From Autumnicola psychrophila (GTDB lineage Bacteria; Bacteroidota; Bacteroidia; Flavobacteriales; Flavobacteriaceae), in the NCBI RefSeq assembly GCF_031846645.1, contig NZ_JAVRHN010000004.1, positions 248,001 to 312,000 on the forward strand: a stretch of DNA of 64,000 bases. Reading direction: 5' to 3'. Positions 36,803 through 44,488 of the stretch are shown here, piece by piece (positions within the stretch are counted from its first letter, which is position 1; every line of letters starts with the position of its first letter). The notes beneath the pieces were generated by a model. It was not told where the DNA came from, ran no database searches, and worked only from the letters and a program-made list of their open reading frames with translations. The position numbers and the translations under genes were made by a program.

Positions 36803-37594
36803 TTATTCTGAATCTTTCACATTCAGAAATTCAGGAGCATATTTTATATAAAACTCCAACAGATCCAGCCTGTTTTCCTCTTTTAAAAGATACTTCAGCT
36901 GATGATTTTCTGCACAATAATAAACGAAATTAATAATTTTATCTTCCGGAATTTTTAGCTCTTCAACAAAAAAACGGGTAGAAAAAGCAGCTACACCCTT
37001 TTCTACCATCTGCTGAAGTTTTTCATTCGCAACTATTTTCTTCAGCTCCTTTGTCCTTCCCGTGATGGCATTGATCAAGGGATCCAGACCAGCTGACGCT
37101 CCTGCACCATTTGAAACAGATGTAGATATATTGGTAGCAGTAGCCGTATGAAGTCGCCTTTCTGCAGCACTAAGAGGTGTCCTGTTAGCATTGGGAATTC
37201 CAAACTGGGAAATACTATAGGTATCCATTGCACCTATATCCCTGCTCAAATTTCCAGTGAGATCGATATTGCTGATTTTTACCTCGTCCAATTCGCTTAC
37301 TCCCGGCACCAGAAGTACTTTTAAATATCCTGATTCGATCACCAATGGAGTTATTACAACTTCCAGCTTTTCATATTGAATTGAAGAAAACTGAAGGGTA
37401 TCATTTTCTTTTACCTGAATTTTAAACTCACCCGAAGAAGAGTTTATAGTTCCTATATTTGATGTTTTATTGATAATGTTGATAAACGAACCGTCCAGAG
37501 AATCGTTGACAATTCTTCCGTTTAACTGAATACTCTCCTGGGCAAAATTCAAAAATGGAATAAAAAATATAAGAACAATAAAGTTTTTCAGCAT
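36803..37594 (-). CDS. CarboxypepD_reg-like secreted protein, paralogue 2
   Basis: A 263-residue protein with signal MLKNFIVLIFFIPFLNFAQ. The beta-sandwich (LNGRIVNDSLDGSFINIINK, VKENDTLQFSSIQYEKLEVV) is near-identical in layout to paralogue 1. The middle is low-complexity (SNGAGASAGLDPLINAI), and the C-terminal helical domain is VEELKIPEDKIINFVYYCAE. Paralogues 1 and 2 look like a recent tandem duplication that diverged mostly in the middle segment. Confidence 0.85.
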   Translation of the reverse strand: MLKNFIVLIFFIPFLNFAQESIQLNGRIVNDSLDGSFINIINKTSNIGTINSSSGEFKIQVKENDTLQFSSIQYEKLEVVITPLVIESGYLKVLLVPGVSELDEVKISNIDLTGNLSRDIGAMDTYSISQFGIPNANRTPLSAAERRLHTATATNISTSVSNGAGASAGLDPLINAITGRTKELKKIVANEKLQQMVEKGVAAFSTRFFVEELKIPEDKIINFVYYCAENHQLKYLLKEENRLDLLEFYIKYAPEFLNVKDSE

Positions 37595-37620
37595 AAAAAT
37601 TAGGTAGATTTTCTGCGTCT

Positions 37621-38418
37621 CTAAAATTCCTGCCTGTACTGCTCCTTCTGTTCAAAAAGAAACTGCATAATTTCCAAATCATTTTCGGTATTCAGGAATT
37701 CCTGGGTTAGACCATTATCTATAACGTATAAAAGGAACTGGTTGGTATGTTCCCCGGCAATATTAAGGGTTTCTACGAAATAATCCTCCCCCATACGTAG
37801 CCAAATTTGATCTGCCAGCTGCTGGTGAGAAAGCTTTTCCTCTTTTCTGCCATTTTTGCCGTATTCGCTAAAAAGTGCTCTAAAAATGTTTGCAAAATTT
37901 AACCCCTGATAATCACTTGCCGTTACATTTCCCATCGCATCATTGCGCACATAACCAGAGCGGTAACGTTGCGGCGTACTTTTTAACCTCTGCAGTTCTG
38001 GGGTAGAGACCCATTCTTTCTCACCACCTATCACCCTGATTCTTTTCACATCTACTTCTATGATTCCTGAAAGGTCGCTTATTTTAACCTCGGGAAGGTC
38101 ATTAACTGCAGCATTTAAGTTAACGGTCATCACCCTTTCTTCCATTAAATTTTCTGTCACTGTTATTGTAAAATCCTCAAACTGTATTGCCGAAACGACA
38201 AGACTGTCGCCTTGCCTGGCCATTATCTGAAAATCACCATTTTCAATTGTAACCGTTCCTAAGCGTAAGTTTTTATTGAAAATTGTAATTCCACCGGCAG
38301 CATCACCAGGCGGTACAAGAATGCGTCCATCCAGAACAGTCTGGCTTTCCTGTGCACCCACCACAGCAGGTATCAGAACCAAAAAAAGGATAAAAAGATT
38401 ACGTACCGAGACTTTCAT
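37621..38418 (-). CDS. CarboxypepD_reg-like secreted protein, paralogue 3
   Basis: A 265-residue protein with signal MKVSVRNLFILFLVLIPAVVG (cut near AQE). Its beta-sandwich (LDGRILVPPGDAAGGITIFN, ARQGDSLVVSAIQFEDFTIT) is more diverged than in paralogues 1 and 2. The C-terminal helical segment FVETLNIAGEHTNQFLLYVI aligns with the others. It is the promoter-proximal gene of the three; the intervals are 26 and 42 nt. Confidence 0.85.
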   Translation of the reverse strand: MKVSVRNLFILFLVLIPAVVGAQESQTVLDGRILVPPGDAAGGITIFNKNLRLGTVTIENGDFQIMARQGDSLVVSAIQFEDFTITVTENLMEERVMTVNLNAAVNDLPEVKISDLSGIIEVDVKRIRVIGGEKEWVSTPELQRLKSTPQRYRSGYVRNDAMGNVTASDYQGLNFANIFRALFSEYGKNGRKEEKLSHQQLADQIWLRMGEDYFVETLNIAGEHTNQFLLYVIDNGLTQEFLNTENDLEIMQFLFEQKEQYRQEF

Positions 38419-38513
38419 TCTTTAAAGTAACAATAGTTCCCTCTAATAATGACAAATAGTACTTTAAATTCCTCTTAAAAAAGCAATTTTTCTACTTTTA
38501 CAAAAATTAGACT

Positions 38514-39221
38514 ATGAAAAACGCCATTCTTGCAAGTACTTCAACTTTACACGACCAGAAATACCTTGAATACCTCCTTCCGGAGATAAAAAAGTTATAT
38601 AGCGGAGCATCTGAGGTGATTTTTTTTCCGTTTGCAAGACCCGGAGGCTTATCTTTGGATGAATATACCGAAAAAGCAAGCGAGGCCTTTAAAATGGCAA
38701 ATATCGACCTAAAGGGAATACATGAATATTCCAATCCCGCTGAAGCTCTGGAAAATGCAGAAGGTATTTTTACCGGTGGCGGCAATACTTTTCTTCTGGT
38801 TTCAGAATTATATCGTAATAAACTGATGCAGCCCCTAAGAGAGGCAGTCTTAAACGGAACTCCTTACCTGGGAACGAGTGCAGGAACCAATATTGCAGGT
38901 TTAACGATGCAGACGACTAATGATATGCCTATAGTGTATCCACCAAGCTTTAAAACGCTGGGAATTATCCCTTTCAACATTAATCCGCATTATTTGGATC
39001 CCGACAAAAATTCCACTCATAAAGGGGAAACCAGAGAGACCAGGATCAAAGAATTCCATACGATCAATACTCAACCTGTAGTAGGCCTTAGAGAAGGTAG
39101 CTGGCTTGAAATTATGGATAATAAAATATCGTTAAAAGGAAGCCTTAGCGCCAGAATTTTTGAAAAGGATAGGTTACCTTACGAAGTAGATGCAAACAAT
39201 ACTTTAACGGATCTTAATTAA
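38514..39221 (+). CDS. pepE: Dipeptidase E (alpha-aspartyl dipeptidase)
   Basis: A 235-residue S51 serine peptidase that splits Asp-X dipeptides. GGGNTFLL and the nucleophile Ser122 in LGTSAGTN are present, with the catalytic His likely in FNINPHYLDPD. It has no signal, so it is cytosolic. glsA starts 3 nt after its stop, giving a small operon that releases Asp and Glu from peptides and glutamine. Confidence 0.94.
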   Translation: MKNAILASTSTLHDQKYLEYLLPEIKKLYSGASEVIFFPFARPGGLSLDEYTEKASEAFKMANIDLKGIHEYSNPAEALENAEGIFTGGGNTFLLVSELYRNKLMQPLREAVLNGTPYLGTSAGTNIAGLTMQTTNDMPIVYPPSFKTLGIIPFNINPHYLDPDKNSTHKGETRETRIKEFHTINTQPVVGLREGSWLEIMDNKISLKGSLSARIFEKDRLPYEVDANNTLTDLN

Positions 39222-39224
39222 AAT

Positions 39225-40139
39225 ATGGATTATCAGAAAATTCTTGACACTATTTATGAGGAAATGAGTTATCGCGATGTGACTGGCAAAGTAGCCTCTT
39301 ACATTCCTGAACTTGCTAAAGTAGATCCTAAGAAATTTGGAATGCACCTCTACTGCGGGGAAAAGCAGCACTACGGTTTTGGTGATAGTGAAGAGAACTT
39401 CTCTGTACAAAGTATCACCAAAGTTTTTACGCTGGCCATGACGATGAAGATTATGGGAGAAGACCTTTGGAAACGTGTAGATGTAGAACCTTCAGGAAAT
39501 CCTTTTAACTCTCTTACTCAATTAGAACAGGAAAGCGGAATTCCGCGGAATCCTTTTATAAATGCCGGAGCCCTTGTAATATCTGATATTCTTGTAGATC
39601 ACCTGGATAATCCTAAAGAAGATCTTCTCAATTTTGTACGGAAAATTACCGGTGACGATGACATTCATTATGATCCAACTATTGCTGCTTCAGAAAAATC
39701 TACAGGATATAGGAATATTGCGCTGGCAAATTACATGAAAGCATTAGGAAATATTAAGTGTGATGTAGATCCAATCCTGGATTTCTATTTTCACCAATGT
39801 TCCCTGGCGATGTCGTGCAAAGATCTCGCTAAAGCTTTTATGATTTTTGCAAACAAGGGCAACATTCTGGAAACGGGAGAAAACGTCCTAAAACCGGAAA
39901 TTGTAAAACGAATAAACGCGCTTATGCAAACCTGTGGCTTTTATGATGAAGCCGGTGAATTCAGTTTTGAAGTTGGTCTCCCGGGGAAGAGTGGTGTAGG
40001 CGGTGGAATTGTAGCTATACATCCAGAAAACTATTCTGTTGCGGTATGGAGCCCTATTTTAAACCCCAAAGGAAATTCTGAATTAGGGATGAAAGCACTA
40101 GAAAGATTGACAACACTCACTGGGGTTTCGGTATTTTAA
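39225..40139 (+). CDS. glsA: Glutaminase
   Basis: A 304-residue glutaminase of the serine-beta-lactamase-like fold that hydrolyses glutamine to glutamate and ammonia. The SxxK pair is Ser63-Lys66 in QSITKVF. NPFNSLTQLEQE, PRNPFINAGAL and GLPGKSGVGGGIVA are characteristic family blocks. It is cotranscribed with pepE. Confidence 0.96.
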   Translation: MDYQKILDTIYEEMSYRDVTGKVASYIPELAKVDPKKFGMHLYCGEKQHYGFGDSEENFSVQSITKVFTLAMTMKIMGEDLWKRVDVEPSGNPFNSLTQLEQESGIPRNPFINAGALVISDILVDHLDNPKEDLLNFVRKITGDDDIHYDPTIAASEKSTGYRNIALANYMKALGNIKCDVDPILDFYFHQCSLAMSCKDLAKAFMIFANKGNILETGENVLKPEIVKRINALMQTCGFYDEAGEFSFEVGLPGKSGVGGGIVAIHPENYSVAVWSPILNPKGNSELGMKALERLTTLTGVSVF

Positions 40140-40215
40140 GCTCTATAAATTGAGATAAAAGATTTTTTACAAATCAAATCGAATCCTCTATAACTCCTTT
40201 TATTTCAGATTTGGG

Positions 40216-40248
40216 CAAAAAAAAGCTCCTTAGTTTCCTAAGGAGCTT
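40216..40248 (-). terminator. Terminator for tRNA-His
   Basis: AAGCTCCTTAG (40223-40233), loop TTTC, CTAAGGAGCTT (40238-40248). The stem is a perfect 11 bp, and the A-run before it on + gives a T-tract on the minus strand, 7 nt after the tRNA. Confidence 0.9.
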
Positions 40249-40254
40249 CTAAAG

Positions 40255-40329
40255 GGTGGAAGACCGGGTTCGAACCGGCGACCTCCTGAACCACAATCAG
40301 GCGCTCTAACCAGCTGAGCTACAACCACC
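40255..40329 (-). tRNA. tRNA-His (GTG)
   Basis: Reading the minus strand from 40329: G-1 and GTGGTTG acceptor strand, D arm GCTC...GAGC, anticodon stem CCTGA/TCAGG with loop TTGTGGT (anticodon GTG), and T arm with loop TTCGAAC. The extra 5' G opposite C73 is the His identity element. CCA is not encoded. By hand folding, acceptor pairs 5-68 and 6-67 are both T-T. Confidence 0.93.
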
Positions 40330-40390
40330 ATTTTAATTGCGGTTGCAAATGTAAGTTATTTCTATAATTTCCCAAAGAAAAAATTATTAT

Positions 40391-41107
40391 TTATATCAAG
40401 TCAAATACTGAATCTACGGCTACATGCCGCTCTACGATAAAGCCTTCAGCATGTTCTGTATTAATAAGTCGACCTAAATCCCTTGCCCGATACGTGATAC
40501 TCTCCAAAAAGTTACTACTGGAAATAGGAGTCTGAGGTTCTTTACTTTCCGCATCAAAAAACTGAGTTCTATAGGCTTTGACAGCAGCCATCTTGATATC
40601 TATATAACCCGAAATATCCACCACAAAATCAGGCTCCAGATTCTTCCATTGGATGTAATGGAAAACATGTTTTGGGCGCCAGGCTTCCTGCTTTACCTTT
40701 TCATGATAGGTTTCAATCTTTCTTAAGCCGCTTAAAAAACATGCGTCACTTACCAATTTTGCTCCTTTCCCGTGATCGATATGACGATCTTCTACGGCAT
40801 TGCAAAGCACTATTTCAGGTTTATATTTCCTTAGGATTTTAATGATTTCCAGCTGGTGTGAAGTGTTATTTACAAAAAACCCATCACTGAATTCGAGATT
40901 ATGGCGCATTTTAACCCCGAGAATTTTCGCTGCGTCTGCTGCTTCTTTATCCCTTGTCTCTGCAGTACCACGGGTACCAAGTTCTCCCCTTGTCAAATCC
41001 AGGATTCCCACCTTTTTACCCCGGTCTACTTCTTTTGCTATAGTTCCTGAACAACTAAGCTCCACATCGTCTGGATGTGATCCTACAGCCAATATATCTA
41101 ATTTCAT
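40391..41107 (-). CDS. bshB1: Bacillithiol biosynthesis deacetylase BshB1
   Basis: A 238-residue PIG-L family zinc deacetylase that converts GlcNAc-malate to GlcN-malate in bacillithiol synthesis. Zinc motif SHPDDVE (11-17) and the distal His in DRHIDHGKG are present. LTRGELGTRGTAETRDKEAA is highly typical of BshB1. It lies downstream (67 nt) of a Cys/Met-metabolism enzyme on the same strand, which fits thiol metabolism. Confidence 0.94.
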   Translation of the reverse strand: MKLDILAVGSHPDDVELSCSGTIAKEVDRGKKVGILDLTRGELGTRGTAETRDKEAADAAKILGVKMRHNLEFSDGFFVNNTSHQLEIIKILRKYKPEIVLCNAVEDRHIDHGKGAKLVSDACFLSGLRKIETYHEKVKQEAWRPKHVFHYIQWKNLEPDFVVDISGYIDIKMAAVKAYRTQFFDAESKEPQTPISSSNFLESITYRARDLGRLINTEHAEGFIVERHVAVDSVFDLI

Positions 41108-41174
41108 CTTTTCTTTTTACTTTTTGCTAATACTGATAAATTCAGAATAGCTTTACGGTCATTTTCAGCTTCTC

Positions 41175-42329
41175 TTAAGCTTTTACTGCTTCAATGGCTT
41201 GTTTAATATCCTCAATAAGATCTTCTTTTTCTTCAATGCCTACTGAAAACCGCAGCAAACCGTCTCTTATTCCTTGTTTTTCCCTTTCTTCAGGAGTTAA
41301 AAGTCCGTGGGAAGTTTTTGATGGAGACAAAATCGTTGACTCGACGCCGGCAAGGCTCATTGAGGATTTGATTAGTTTTAGTTTCTTCTGAAATAAATCT
41401 GCATCCAACTTTTCATTTAGTTCAAAAGAAAGCATTCCGCCAAAACCTTTCATTTGAGCAGCCGCAACCTTGTAATCTGGATGAGATTGCAAACCGGGAT
41501 AATAAACCCTTGCCACATCTTCATTTTTATCCAGAAATTCTGCCAATTCCTGTGCGTTTTCGTTTTGCGCCTTAACACGAAGCCCCATGGTCTTTAAACT
41601 TCTTTCCAGGAGCCAAACTGTATAGTCACTCAGACTGCCACCGAAATTTTTGGCTAGTTGAAACACTTTGTCGATATGTTCTTCCGAAGAAATTACAGTA
41701 CCGGCGAGAATATCACTATGCCCTCCCATATATTTAGTTGCGGAGTGGATCACGATATCAATACCAAAATCTATAGGATTTTGATTTACCGGTGAGGCAA
41801 ACGTATTATCGATCATGCTTACCAGCCCATGTTTTTTGGCAATTTTCGCTATAGCTTCTATATTTGTAACTGTAAGCAGCGGATTAGAAGGTGTTTCAAT
41901 GTAAATCACTTTCGTATTATCTTGTATCTCCTTCTCAAATGATTCAGGACTATAATCTTCTGTAAACGTATATTCAATCCCGAATTTGTCGAATTCTTCC
42001 ACTACCAGGTTGCTGGTCCCTCCGTATAAAGTGTTCTGGAGTACCACGTGATCTCCATTATGTAAAAAAGCCAACATTGAAGTACTCACTGCAGCCATTC
42101 CGCTACCGAAAATAAGTGCAGCTTCACCATGTTCCAATGCCGCCATTTTTTGGGCCAGCGCAACCTGGTTTGGAGTATTAAAATAACGTGGATATCGTTT
42201 TACCTCAACATCTTCAAAAGCATAGGAAGTGGACATGTAGAGAGGGGAAACTGCTCCTTTAAACTGTTCGTCCTTTAGTTCACCCACGTGGGTACAGATG
42301 GTATTAATACCTTTATATTTCTTCATCAT
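41175..42329 (-). CDS. Cys/Met-metabolism PLP enzyme (cystathionine gamma-synthase/lyase family)
   Basis: A 384-residue fold-type I PLP enzyme. FGSGMAAVST, LYGGTSNL, YIETPSNPLLTVTNI, the PLP lysine in HSATKYMGGHSD and SLAGVESTILSPS are family hallmarks. It could be a cystathionine gamma-synthase, gamma-lyase or methionine gamma-lyase; the usual discriminating YSRYGNPT segment reads PRYFNTPNQ here. The first Met (MMKKYKG) is taken as start. A role feeding cysteine to bacillithiol is suggested by bshB1 next to it. Confidence 0.88.
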   Translation of the reverse strand: MMKKYKGINTICTHVGELKDEQFKGAVSPLYMSTSYAFEDVEVKRYPRYFNTPNQVALAQKMAALEHGEAALIFGSGMAAVSTSMLAFLHNGDHVVLQNTLYGGTSNLVVEEFDKFGIEYTFTEDYSPESFEKEIQDNTKVIYIETPSNPLLTVTNIEAIAKIAKKHGLVSMIDNTFASPVNQNPIDFGIDIVIHSATKYMGGHSDILAGTVISSEEHIDKVFQLAKNFGGSLSDYTVWLLERSLKTMGLRVKAQNENAQELAEFLDKNEDVARVYYPGLQSHPDYKVAAAQMKGFGGMLSFELNEKLDADLFQKKLKLIKSSMSLAGVESTILSPSKTSHGLLTPEEREKQGIRDGLLRFSVGIEEKEDLIEDIKQAIEAVKA

Positions 42330-42477
42330 ATTCTGATTATTATAACCCGGTTTTTTAATTTTTTTCTAAAGTAAAAAGAATAATTTAAAAAAGGTTCTGT
42401 TTTCAGCTCGTTTGGATATGTTTGGTATTTACAAAAGTTAAAATTAGTTAAACCAAATTCTCAGTTATTGAAAACAT

Positions 42478-42485
42478 TAAATTTG
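42478..42485 (+). promoter_or_regulatory. -7 element for the alcohol dehydrogenase gene
   Basis: TAAATTTG matches TAnnTTTG and ends 28 nt before the ATG at 42514. Confidence 0.45.
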
Positions 42486-42513
42486 AGGTATATTTAAGAA
42501 AATTGGAATTGAA

Positions 42514-43566
42514 ATGAACATAGTAAAAGCTTACGCAGCGCATAATAGCGGTGCGAATTTAGAACCACTTGAATTAGAACGAAGAGTACCAACAGCAGAG
42601 GATGTAAAAATTAAAATTCTTTATTGTGGTGTTTGCCATAGTGACATTCACCAGGTGAGGAATGACTGGAAAAATTCCAAATATCCCGTTGTGCCGGGAC
42701 ACGAAATAATAGGAAGAGTAACAGAGATTGGGAAAGAGGTTTCTAATCTTAAGGAAGGAGATCTTGTTGGTGTGGGTTGTATGGTTGATTCCTGCCAGCA
42801 TTGTGAGTCCTGTGAGGAAGGCCTTGAGCAATATTGCGAAAACGGGATGATAGCCACTTATAACGGAAAAGATAAGCATTTGGGTGGTCACACTTTTGGC
42901 GGATATTCTGAAAAAATCGTAGTGGATAAGAAATTTGTCCTTAAAGTTCCTGAAAACATAGATGCTAAGGCCGCGGCACCTCTTTTATGTGCCGGAATTA
43001 CCACTTATTCGCCGCTTAAAAAGTGGAATGTAAAAAAAGGTGATAAAGTGGGAGTTATTGGTCTTGGAGGTCTAGGCCATATGGCGGTGAAATTCGCTCA
43101 TGCAATGGGTGCTCATGTAGTAATGATTACAACTTCGCCTGAAAAAAGAAAGGATGCTACCGAGCTTGGGGCAGACGAAGTGTTAATTTCCAAAGATCAG
43201 GATGACATGAAAAAGCAGAAAGGCAGCTTCGATTTTCTGCTAAACACTATTCCTGTCGGACATAACATGAATCCGTACATTGCCTTGTTGAAGAGAGATG
43301 CAACCATGGTACTCGTAGGAGCTATTGAACCTTTGGATCCTATACATGGCGGCGGACTTATCGCCGGTCGTAAAAGAATTGCAGGTTCTAATATTGGCGG
43401 GATTGAGGAAACCCAGGAAATGCTCGGCTTTTGTGGAGAGCACAATATTGTATCAGATATAGAGATGATCGATATCCAGAACATAAATGAAGCCTACGAC
43501 CGCGTGGTAAAATCTGATGTAAAATATCGTTTTGTTATTGATATTAACTCGCTAAGTGAAAATTAA
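42514..43566 (+). CDS. Zinc-dependent NAD(P) alcohol dehydrogenase (CAD/YahK type)
   Basis: A 350-residue medium-chain dehydrogenase. Catalytic zinc ligands lie in YCGVCHSDIH and VVPGHEIIG. The structural zinc site is the four-Cys run SCQHCESCEEGLEQYC. The cofactor motif is VIGLGGLGHMAVKFA. The sequence is closest to cinnamyl-alcohol-dehydrogenase-like aldehyde reductases such as YahK and YjgB, which are usually NADPH-dependent. The PH-domain gene begins 1 nt after its stop. Confidence 0.92.
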   Translation: MNIVKAYAAHNSGANLEPLELERRVPTAEDVKIKILYCGVCHSDIHQVRNDWKNSKYPVVPGHEIIGRVTEIGKEVSNLKEGDLVGVGCMVDSCQHCESCEEGLEQYCENGMIATYNGKDKHLGGHTFGGYSEKIVVDKKFVLKVPENIDAKAAAPLLCAGITTYSPLKKWNVKKGDKVGVIGLGGLGHMAVKFAHAMGAHVVMITTSPEKRKDATELGADEVLISKDQDDMKKQKGSFDFLLNTIPVGHNMNPYIALLKRDATMVLVGAIEPLDPIHGGGLIAGRKRIAGSNIGGIEETQEMLGFCGEHNIVSDIEMIDIQNINEAYDRVVKSDVKYRFVIDINSLSEN

Positions 43567-43567
43567 C

Positions 43568-43945
43568 ATGAGTATACTTTCTTCCCTTTTAGGAAATGCC
43601 GGTGCGATTGATAAAGATCAACTTCAGGCAGATTACGGTAAACTTCTAATTCCTTCCGAAACTCTTGAAGCAGGATTTAAAATTATTAGAGACACCTTTA
43701 TTTTCACCAATAAAAGGTTAATTATTATTGATGTGCAGGGGTTAACGGGTAGAAAAATTGAATATTTTTCAGTAATCTATAAAAGTATTTCCAGGTTTAG
43801 TGTAGAAACTGCAGGAAGTTTTGACCTGGATGCAGAATTAAAAATCTGGATTTCAGGAGAACAGACACCTTCCATATCAAAACGTTTCAACAAAAAAGTA
43901 GACATTTATGAAGTTCAGAAATTGTTAGCTGAATTTACACTTTAA
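43568..43945 (+). CDS. PH-domain protein (bPH_1 / PF08000-like)
   Basis: A 125-residue protein whose whole length fits the bacterial PH domain bPH_1: LIPSETLEAGFKIIRDTFIF, TNKRLIIIDVQGLTGRKIEY and a C-terminal helix VYEVQ-like (DIYEVQKLLAEF). Bacterial PH domains form oligomeric rings and their ligand is not known. ATG 43568 is used. It has probable translational coupling to the dehydrogenase. Confidence 0.87.
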   Translation: MSILSSLLGNAGAIDKDQLQADYGKLLIPSETLEAGFKIIRDTFIFTNKRLIIIDVQGLTGRKIEYFSVIYKSISRFSVETAGSFDLDAELKIWISGEQTPSISKRFNKKVDIYEVQKLLAEFTL

Positions 43946-44063
43946 GATGATTGGAAAATAACCACTTCTGTATATTAAAGAGCAAAACATCATTAGTTTT
44001 TTACTAATTCGAAGCGGCTTTTTAAGTAAAGCCCGTTTCAATTTCAAGAACTGAAAATCTTTT

Positions 44064-44432
44064 TTAATCCTCCTTGTCAAGTCTTGTTTCATGGCTTTCC
44101 CTCTGCCAGGGAAATTTACCTTCAATTTCCAGTTCAATAGAAAAACTAAGGAAGGTCCTAATTAGTACAATTACTGCAAGAGCCAATACCCTATCCATGG
44201 TTGGCTCTGTTACCACAGTAGCGATTATATCTCCCGCTACAAGTATTTCCAATCCCAGGAGAATTCCTTTACCTAATTCCTGTCTTAGCAGCCGGTAAGA
44301 ACGTGGTTTGGTTCCCTGTATAGAAAAAAGAAATCTACCAAGGGCAATTGAGGTCCAAATCACAATAGTGAGTATACCCGCTACTTCTATAAATTTTGCT
44401 GTGTATTCTATATAAACTTGTAGCTCTTCCAT
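44064..44432 (-). CDS. DUF1622 membrane protein
   Basis: A 122-residue membrane protein with helices at about 12-35, 52-75 and 80-100. RLLRQELGKGILLGLEILVA and GDIIATVV match DUF1622 well. It ends in a charged tail (EGKFPWQRESHETR). Function unknown. It lies alone on the minus strand, 56 nt downstream of the trehalase start-to-stop unit. Confidence 0.88.
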   Translation of the reverse strand: MEELQVYIEYTAKFIEVAGILTIVIWTSIALGRFLFSIQGTKPRSYRLLRQELGKGILLGLEILVAGDIIATVVTEPTMDRVLALAVIVLIRTFLSFSIELEIEGKFPWQRESHETRLDKED

Positions 44433-44488
44433 AAATACTAAATGATGCTTTTTTCTTAAAGTTATAAATTAATCATTAAACCAAACCA

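Noticed and set aside
38693..38712. 20-base match of the pepE coding sequence to the intergenic repeat at 3265
   Set aside because: It is in frame in a normal-length pepE, so it is kept only as a note under the repeat finding; chance convergence in AT-rich coding DNA is possible.
42330..42513. Possible SAM riboswitch upstream of the Cys/Met enzyme
   Set aside because: No conserved riboswitch core or terminator-type leader could be found in the AT-rich gap.
43980..44050. Hairpin-like GGCTTT/AAAGCC between the PH-domain and DUF1622 genes
   Set aside because: The stem is only about 6 bp with no clean T-tract, too weak to call a terminator.
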